A stretch of 64,000 nucleotides of DNA from Ditylenchus dipsaci (taxonomy: Eukaryota; Nematoda; Chromadorea; Rhabditida; Anguinidae): NCBI GenBank assembly GCA_004194705.1, contig SADC01000200.1, positions 1 to 64,000 on the forward strand, read 5' to 3'. Numbering within the stretch: the first letter of the stretch is position 1; every line of letters begins with the position of its first letter. Position numbers and translations under genes: made by a program. This document shows, piece by piece, positions 58,019 to 64,000 of the stretch. Below the pieces are notes generated by a model that did not search any database, was not told where the DNA came from, and saw nothing but the letters and a program-made list of their open reading frames with translations.

Positions 58019-59091
58019 CCGTATTACCTCTAATGAGAGCCCATGTCCTAATAAGAGCCCCCTTGGAGGGAGGTTCAAAAATGAGAGCCCATGACCTAAT
58101 AAGAGCCATCCCCCCCCCCCCCCCCCCCTTTCATGAAAAATGTATTTTTTGCTGGCTTTTTTTTGCTGATCGCAATTTTTCTTGTTGTGATTTTTCGGTG
58201 TAATCTTTTAATCTTTTACGGAAGTGGTTCTGAAGAGAAAAGCAAACAAGTCGGGAGTGGCTCCGAAGGCAAAAACGAGGAGGTCAAAGCACCGCGAAAG
58301 CGAAAATCTTACTCTGCGGAATTCAAGCTGAAGGTCGTCAAGTTTGCGAAGGGCAACGATAAAGCAAAAGCCGTGTCAAGTTCGGAGTTGATCGCAAGCA
58401 AGTGCACAGCTGGGTGTAGTAGGAAAAGCAGTTGCACCAGATCAAGTCAGTATTGTCTTTGCCGTTTACTTGGATCCTTCGGTGGCAAGTGCATCGATGA
58501 ATTGAGCGCAAAACAGGTATTTTTAAGTGGTTGAATCTGTAAAAAACTTCCTGCATCTAGGTTTCGGTCCTCACAACGGGAACGAGTGGACAACTGGTGG
58601 CAATCCGGAAGCGCCCTCGATGGATGTCTATCTGCAGTGGATCGTGGACGCGTGAAATTTATTGCCATGAGAAGCAATTGCAAAGTCGTTCAGGGGTTAG
58701 CTTTTTGTTTTCTTCGCTAACCAAGACTTCTCCTCTTCAGTCTGCGGGAATACGATTTGTCATGTCTAGAGCGAGGACGACCAAGTGCATTGCTTCAAGG
58801 ATTCCGATAGACAGTTTTAGCTGATGGAGGCACGCTACTTAATTCGACAGGCGATGGCTGAATCAGTAGAAATCGACAGTGACGAAGACGAAGAAAATGG
58901 GTGCGTGAGCGATGAATCTTTGATCTTTAAAAAATGATGATATCAATGATTTTGACAAAGAATTTCACCATATTTGATTGTTAGAAAATTTGAATAAAAT
59001 TTGTTTGGTTTGATGATGGGGCATAAAAATTTTCTTCGGCACCGAGAGGTTGAAAAATAAGAGCCCTGGGCTCTCATTAGAGGTAATACGG
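58019..59091. mobile_element. Tigger/pogo element with transposase remnants, TA duplication, nested in a MULE intron
   Basis: Ends CCGTATTACCTCTAATGAGA and TCTCATTAGAGGTAATACGG lie between TA at 58017-58018 and 59092-59093. They link the CCGTATTNCCTCTAA MITEs of this window (7343, 20490, 23346, 27282) to a Tigger-type source. It contains a 16-18 bp poly-C run near 58111. Confidence 0.85.
58230..58925 (+). pseudogene. Tigger-like transposase remnant (DNA-binding and C-terminal parts)
   Basis: The N-terminal helix-turn-helix reads RKRKSYSAEFKLKVVKFAKG, followed one frame away by FGVDRKQVHSWV. After a gap the C-terminus follows: GNEWTTGGNPEAPSMDVYLQ, WIVDA; next, past an intron, VCGN and SEDDQVHCFKDSD, then an acidic tail (IDSDEDEENG). 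Several stops and shifts occur and the DDE core is absent. It has the same pattern as the remnant at 982-1619. Confidence 0.7.
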
Positions 59092-59869
59092 TATTTCAGA
59101 CATAAAATATTTCAGCTTGCAAATACGAAAGAACTGGATGCGCAGAGTGTGTATGAAGGACAACAGCCACGAAGACGCCAAGCGCAAGGATTTATTGGAT
59201 TACGGACAGTATCACGGAAACTCAGGTTTGCGGTATGAAGTATTCTTTTATTTAATCGTTTTTCAAAATTCTCTACTCCGGTACTCATCGTTGGATGCAG
59301 TTCTTTTGAGGGATGAAAGATACGAAAGAAAGATGTCTCGATATCTGAAGAGAATAGGTCATTTAATAGGAATAAACTTTGTCGAATACAGGTTGTTCAC
59401 TGATTGTGCTGATGAATTTTCACTTAAGGATTTTAGGAGACTGCTTGATGAGGATGAGGAACATGTGGGAGTTGAACAAGAAAGGTTTCCAACTAAGCAA
59501 ATGCCGAACTCCATCTTTATGACATTCAGGCTTCGAAGGACGTGGACGTTATGTTGAATAAAGAATCAGCTCAAAGTCTCAAAATACTGTAATGTTAACC
59601 ACTTTTGTGGTTATTCTGTCTCTGCCTAATAAAATGTAAAAAAATTTGACTGCTATAAGTGAATTTTCTTTGTGATTAATAAACGATTTTTACGTATAAA
59701 TAAAGCAGAAAGAGCTACAGCAAGCCAAAAAAAACAAAGAATATCGAGAACAAAGAATATCGCAGCATAGAGTTGCAACTGTATCGAGTCGCAGTATCGA
59801 GCCGCAATGTGTATCGAGTCGTATGCCATCCGTCTTTTCTCTCCATCCACTTTATCTTTTTGGCTCAAA

Positions 59870-60258
59870 TTGAATTGCAGCGGTAAACTGTGAATTTCAA
59901 CGGTAAATTAATTTTTTTCAACGGTATTTTCAAATTTGCCATAAAACAATGAAATTCAACGGTAAATTTGTGAAATTCAGCGGTAAATTTATCGTAAAGT
60001 CAACTTCACAGTCCGTTGTCTTATTTGTGTATCAAATATAAGGATTTCATCTGAAACAAAATTTATGCTTTGCGCCAACTATTTAACCTTGGGGTCATTT
60101 CTATGAGGCAACGGACTGTGAAGTTGACTTTACGATAAATTTACCGCTGAATTTCACAAATTTACCGTTGAATTTCATTGTTTTATGGCAAATTTGAAAA
60201 TACCGCTGAAAAAAATTAATTTACCGTTGAAATTCACAGTTTTACCGCTGCAATTCAC
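59870..60258. repeat. Near-perfect fold-back of TTTACCGTTGAATTTCA words
   Basis: Arms of about 145 bp (59885-60025 and 60105-60250) are almost exact complements, built of AATTCAACGGTAAATT words, and end in CAGTCCGTTG / CAACGGACTG around an 80-bp loop. High arm identity suggests a recent origin. Confidence 0.8.
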
Positions 60259-60970
60259 TTACAGCCTATCTTTTTTCATTTTTCATAATTCTGACAACTC
60301 ATTTTTTTACCCGCAGCTACTTTGGAATTTTTTTAACGGAATTTTTTGTTTCGAGTAAATTATTCCTCAAAGGGGGAGTGTATCTCTTGTCCGTATGAAA
60401 ACCGTTTAAATTCAAATTAAACCACTTTCTGAGCTTGCTGGTTCGAATCTCGCTGGGTGTAAACTTGATTTTGTTCGCAGTCTTTCAGCGATTGAGCTGA
60501 ATTCATGCTAAAAAATATCGACGAATCCATTGGAAAGATTTCCGGGATTACTTTTTAGTCAGCAACTGTCTTAAATTGCGAAATCAGCCAGAAACCATAT
60601 ATATTGGTTTATGTATGTTTTAACTATCAGTCTATTTTATTACTTTTTAAGAGTGATAGTCATCTTCAAGAGTTAGAAATACGCAAGGTACCTCATAAAA
60701 AAATTCCTCATCAATTAGAAATAGACAGTACGTCGATAATTACTTCAGGATCGGGTAGCTTGATTTACAAAATTACTGATTTTCGGATGATAGTCAAATT
60801 TCTATTCCTGGTTTTAACTGTAGCTTAGCTATTATGCTTGTCAAATCATACATGATAATCTAGCTCGGTTCGCTAGACCCTGACAATTATTTAGGTAAAA
60901 AGTCGAAATTTCAAAATGCGTGACACTCATTTTTTTATAGACCAGAACTCAAAAAAATGTCTTTTTTTAA
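60259..60970. other. No recognised gene
   Basis: AT-rich. A tRNA-3'-like word (GCTGGTTCGAATCTCGCTGG) occurs near 60439 without an A-box at the proper distance. The 74-codon frame at 60604-60828 has no recognisable homology. Confidence 0.4.
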
Positions 60971-60978
60971 CTCCTGAG

Positions 60979-61742
60979 CAGTGTTTTCAAAAATCAAGGT
61001 CAAGGTCTAAAATCAAGGTAAAGTCAAAGATTAAGGTCACGTTGAACTTGACCTTGATTTAAAAAAAATAAACTCAAGTTCAAGATCAAGGTCAAGATGG
61101 AACTTGACCTTGAACTCGACCTTGACTTTACCTTGACTTTGACCTTGACTTTACGATCTTGTCCACAGATTTTATTCCACCAATGGCAACAGTCTGACGC
61201 GTACCATGAAACGACGAAACGACCAATCGGATTATATTGTGAACGCCTGAATGAAACAACAACAACTGGTGAACAACAATTATATGGAACAAAAAAGTTC
61301 CATATAATCTTACCTCAACACACGTGGGCTCTGCAGGAATGAGCTCGACAATGCCAGCCTTACCAGACTTCAGAAATTTCGGAGCATCTTCAACCTCTAA
61401 ACGAAAATAATTCTTTAGAGATTCTCGACTTGTGTAACAGATGCCTACCTTGACGGGATCCCACTTCGAGTTAGAAGAAATAGAGCCGCGACGAATATCC
61501 TTCACACAGATGCTTTTGACGTAAAAGACTCAGGGAAGTGCTTTTGCTTGACATCTTATAACTCAAAGGCTCAAAGATGAAAAAACAAAGGTGCATGAAG
61601 AAAGCCAAGGTAAATAAGACAGAAGTAAGAGTAAAGTCAAGGTAAAGTAAAGGTCAAAGTCAAAGTAAAGTCAAGGTCAAGGTCACCTTGAACTTGACCT
61701 TGAACTTGACCTTGAACTTGACCTTGATTTTTGAAAACACTG
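60979..61742. mobile_element. hAT-like element with AAGGTCAAGGTC arms carrying an eEF1A fragment; perfect 8-bp TSD
   Basis: Ends CAGTGTTTTCAAAAATCAAG and CTTGATTTTTGAAAACACTG. CTCCTGAG is duplicated exactly (60971-60978 and 61743-61750). Eight-base duplications with CAGTG ends fit hAT elements by general knowledge. Arms are arrays of CAAGGTCAAGGT words. The centre is a minus-strand piece of elongation factor 1-alpha. No transposase is present. Confidence 0.85.
61150..61510 (-). pseudogene. Captured fragment of elongation factor eEF1A, introns kept, internally deleted
   Basis: Minus-strand pieces: 61510-61449 (VKDIRRGSISSNSKWDP), a short intron, then 61396-61314 (EDAPKFLKSGKAGIVELIP, EPTCVE), a second short intron, then about 61258-61150 (IGRFVV, GTRQTVAIGGIKSVDKIVK, with frame breaks). 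These match eEF1A domain II/III segments in order. The jump from the first to the second piece removes roughly 90 residues of the normal protein. Retained introns point to capture from genomic DNA. It is not a functional factor. Confidence 0.85.
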
Positions 61743-61794
61743 CTCCTGAGGCGATTTTAGATCGATAGGGTGTTTGGAAACACTTTTAAAAAGA

Positions 61795-62060
61795 ATTCAT
61801 TTGGGCGGGGGTATACTCCGGTATGGCCGGAACATTCATAATTATTAAAAAGATCAAAATTACATCTGGGAAAAAGGTTACAGCCTTATCTAAGTTTGCA
61901 GTTCGTCTATGGGTCACATGTTTCAAAAGCCTATTTGAACCACCCTTAAGATTCGGAAAAAATCTGGGAAAGCCATCGTGTTCCCCGTGAACTTCTGCGT
62001 TAAGAGAGGCAAAAGTCACGCTCGAGGGTGGGAGTGTTAAAGAAAATTTTACGGAAACTT
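61795..62060 (-). repeat. Second, inverted copy of the dispersed repeat at 49640-49920
   Basis: Carries the complement of the same blocks (GAGAGGCAAAAGTCACGCTCG, GGAAAGCCATCGTG, TATGGGTCACATG). See the first copy. Confidence 0.5.
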
Positions 62061-62319
62061 CAATAACCCCAGAAGTCAACCAAAAAGTTAAGCAAATATG
62101 ACAGCTCTAGAACTACAAATAATAGAAAAAACATCTTTGAGTCTTTTTGTTTCCGTAGTCGCCGTACTCTTTGAATATACGAAGACTCATGAGTTACAAC
62201 CACAAAACACCAACCCCGGCACACAATACAATTTATTCTACAATTTACAAAATAATGATAATAATGATGGCAAACGGACAACATGTTTATACACCACAAA
62301 TCAGGCGTGTTTTTTCAAC

Positions 62320-62453
62320 TCATTTCGAGACCTGTTCATCGGAAACGCTAGCGAGGATGCGTTTCAGATGCGTGTTCTTGCTAGAAATTTGGATGCTGTT
62401 TTTTTCAATGAAGGCGTGCAATTTCTTCAGTGATTCCTTGCTACGCCGTTTAC
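62320..62453 (-). CDS. Possible terminal exon of an unrecognised gene
   Basis: On the minus strand an acceptor (CTATTTTAG) is followed by 43 codons with natural composition (RRSKESLKKLHAFIEKNSIQ, THLKRILASVSDEQ) and a TGA at 62322-62320. No homology recognised. It could be a further captured exon or the end of a gene lying to the right. Confidence 0.3.
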
Positions 62454-62499
62454 CTAAAATAGCAAATGAACTTTGTTCAGCCACCTGAATTTTAATTAA

Positions 62500-63640
62500 A
62501 AAGGAAAAATTTACGGCACCCTTTTGACATTGATTTCTACTATAGTTTTTGCTTTCTTACTGCTTCAAAACCCCTTCAGGACCTTCAAGGTTTATAGCAT
62601 ATAGACAGAAATATCGGCGGTGATAGACCCCCCATACCATCCTGTGGAAATAGTAGATAAAGGTAAAAAAATTGTCAAAAGGCAGCCGTAATATCCCTTC
62701 CCCCTACAAGTGAATAGTACACTTTTAAATGATCCCAACTTCTACAAATCGTTTCGAGGTGCCGAGTGTTTCGGCTAGGAAAAATTTGACAAAAAAAAAA
62801 TTTTGACAGGCTTAACTGACGAAGGGGAACTTTAAAGGGGGGAACTCTATATACGCATCGCATTTTGTCGAAAGTTCTAGTCCCACTAGGAGTGTTTTAA
62901 TTTACTTTTTTAGTAAGTTTTTTGAATTTTAGGTCCAAAATCATCGAGCAATCGATTGCAGCCATTTCCAGCACTGATTTGCTGTCAGAAACTGCCTCAA
63001 TTTTGCCATTTTTGAGCAAATGACCACAAAAATTAAAGGAAACCAGCCAAAATGATGCGTACTAGGAACTGAGATTTTTTGCAATTTCAATTTACATTAT
63101 TTTATACACCGTATGCTGAAAATGACTGCAAGAAGCAGGGCTACATTTTGAGTGTAAGGTTGCAAATGAGTATGTAAATTAAAATTGGGGAAAAACGTCA
63201 GTTCCAGGATACTACCGAAAAGTACTGGTATAGTCCTATTGAGGATTACATCGAATTGGATTTTTTATATTTTAGCCCTAGTTTTATACCAACTTTTCAT
63301 CTGTATGATAGCTCAAATGAAAGCCCAGAAGCTTGGCTACATTTTGACACTAAACTTGTAATAAAAGAGAAAAAAAGTAAGGTCTGCAGCCAGTGGTAGT
63401 CAAACCTGTGACCTAAGCGATGCATATATAAAGTTCCCCCCCCCTTTAATGACAACTTTTTCTGCGTATTCAAAGTTTCAGAAAAATCTCATGGTCCATA
63501 GGTCATTCCTAATTTTTTCGTCAGTTTTCAGAGGTGGGAAGCCAAATTCACATGGGATTTGGGCACGCTCTACAAGAATACGCGGATAAAAAAAAATTGT
63601 CGAAAAAAACCCTAGGCCACGGTCAGGGTCCCTCCCTTGT
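62500..63640. other. No recognised gene
   Basis: AT-rich. The stretch 63295-63445 (TCAAATGAAAGCCCAGAAGC, GTCAAACCTGTGACCTAAGC) is a diverged copy of 22550-22740 (TCAAATGAAAGCCTAGAATC, GTCTCGAACCTGTGACCTAG) in the other orientation class, so both belong to a dispersed repeat. Confidence 0.45.
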
Positions 63641-63664
63641 GAACTATTTAAGGCATGAGGGGAA

Positions 63665-63840
63665 GGAGAGAGATGTGCCATTTTAGATTGTGCCAAATCA
63701 AATTCAGTTTATGCGCCTGCAGTTTGTGCCCCTTTAATTTGTGCCCTTTTCAAATTGTGCCAATTCAAAATGTGCCTCTTCAGTTTGTGCCAATTTCAAT
63801 TTGTGCCTATGTATTTTGTGCCACACTTTTGACTAATTCA
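63665..63840. repeat. Degenerate array of TTTGTGCC words
   Basis: About ten (A/T)TTGTGCC(A/T)NTT words, each 13-19 bp apart. This has the look of a single arm of a fold-back element whose partner would lie beyond the right edge. GC-rich GGCGGC/GCCGCC sequence follows at 63915-63960, and CGATTTAACATACAG near 63964-63980 resembles the element end at 33335-33350. Confidence 0.5.
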
Positions 63841-64000
63841 CAGACCAAGAAAAAAAATTTTCATCGTTGAAAATTTATGTGTGCCAATTTTGTGGGAGAG
63901 GCGCATGGTTGGACCGCCGCCGGCGGCACCCCTTCGGTTACCTTCGGCGGCCCCCCGGCCACCGATTTAACATACAGCTGGTCGGTCCCCAGGGTGTATG

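Larger units (their letters stand above)
55622..59557 (+). pseudogene. MULE transposase with FLYWCH-like zinc finger, multi-exon, damaged
   Basis: Exon 1 (55622 to about 55908) encodes the zinc finger: GCYVWTKTGR, GYFRCSGCQAWN, AATWLDDP, YSHICEP. Exon 2 (55956-56091) and exon 3 (from 56134, one frame break) lead to exon 4 (56397-56612) with the MULE core: IILDGTFKYAPNGVKQIY. After an insertion, the end of the next exon (to 57552) reads AAYNSFAELFPGVSVKLCSC with an in-frame TAG soon after. Then come 57596-57756 (GLATEYQNNTAVQNVVRMID) and 57848-57997 (the RTTN region), and, beyond a Tigger insertion in the intron, 59116-59225 (ELDAQSVYEG, QPRRR) and a last open stretch to 59557 (KMSRYLKRIGHLIGI). 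Introns are short. Mutator transposases in animals often carry FLYWCH fingers. At least one stop and one frameshift make it inactive as read. Confidence 0.8.
55367..59820. mobile_element. Mutator-like element with GACTCGATAC-array ends and its own transposase gene
   Basis: Ends GACTCGATACACATTGTGAC and CGCAATGTGTATCGAGTC are inverted and continue as arrays of GACTCGATACNG words (55367-55470 and 59775-59820). Inside, on the plus strand, is a multi-exon FLYWCH/MULE-type transposase. Target duplications are unclear (GTATAACGAC versus GTATGCCATC). An 800-bp insertion (about 56640-57440) and a Tigger copy (58019-59091) interrupt it. Confidence 0.7.

Overview
The window is eukaryotic nuclear DNA, almost certainly from an invertebrate animal. 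It is AT-rich. Its conserved genes are split by many GT-AG introns, some only about 40-75 bp and others swollen to several kb by insertions. Perhaps two thirds of the sequence is DNA-transposon debris: palindromic MITEs, fold-back elements, pogo/Tigger, piggyBac, Mutator-like and hAT-like copies. I see no prokaryotic operons, rRNA genes, complete tRNA genes or CRISPR arrays. The species cannot be named from this sequence alone.

Four host genes could be assembled exon by exon. (1) LMBRD2, a nine-pass membrane protein family member, + strand, 2286-19783, about 18 exons. Five apparent single-base losses interrupt its frame. (2) A small P-loop NTPase of the NadR/Ttd14 type, - strand, 7896-12348, five exons and 223 codons, lying entirely inside the 9.2 kb ninth intron of LMBRD2. 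(3) PTPMT1, the mitochondrial PGP phosphatase, + strand, 28192-29765, six exons and 195 codons with an intact HCx5R active site. (4) A Rabin8/RAB3IP-RAB3IL1-like Sec2-domain Rab GEF, + strand, 35175-44299, eight exons recognised, first exon(s) not found.

The rest is layered mobile DNA. Left to right: a Tigger-like remnant (1.0-1.6 kb); MITEs in the LMBRD2 introns, including a 1.06 kb Mutator-like element with a FLYWCH zinc-finger remnant (13.85-14.91 kb); a MITE field (19.8-22.4 kb); a 3.6 kb fold-back element (22.84-26.46 kb) that contains a CAC-ended transposon carrying pieces of RNA polymerase II RPB1 and histone H2B; a second fold-back element (26.48-27.27 kb); pogo-type MITEs at 27.3-27.8 and 32.7-33.9 kb; fold-back elements in and after the Rabin8-like gene; an empty sibling of the CAC-ended transposon beside a deleted piggyBac copy (52.95-54.9 kb); a 4.45 kb Mutator-like element with a multi-exon FLYWCH/MULE transposase, itself invaded by a Tigger copy (55.37-59.82 kb); and a hAT-like element with pieces of eEF1A (60.98-61.74 kb).

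The most striking theme is that non-autonomous DNA transposons of at least two types carry intron-containing, internally deleted pieces of very highly expressed host genes (RPB1, H2B, eEF1A). A loaded and an empty copy of the same transposon, each with perfect 4-bp target duplications, lie in this one window. A second theme is a set of fold-back elements whose arms are degenerate tandem arrays of unrelated short words; several of them have 8-9 bp target duplications.
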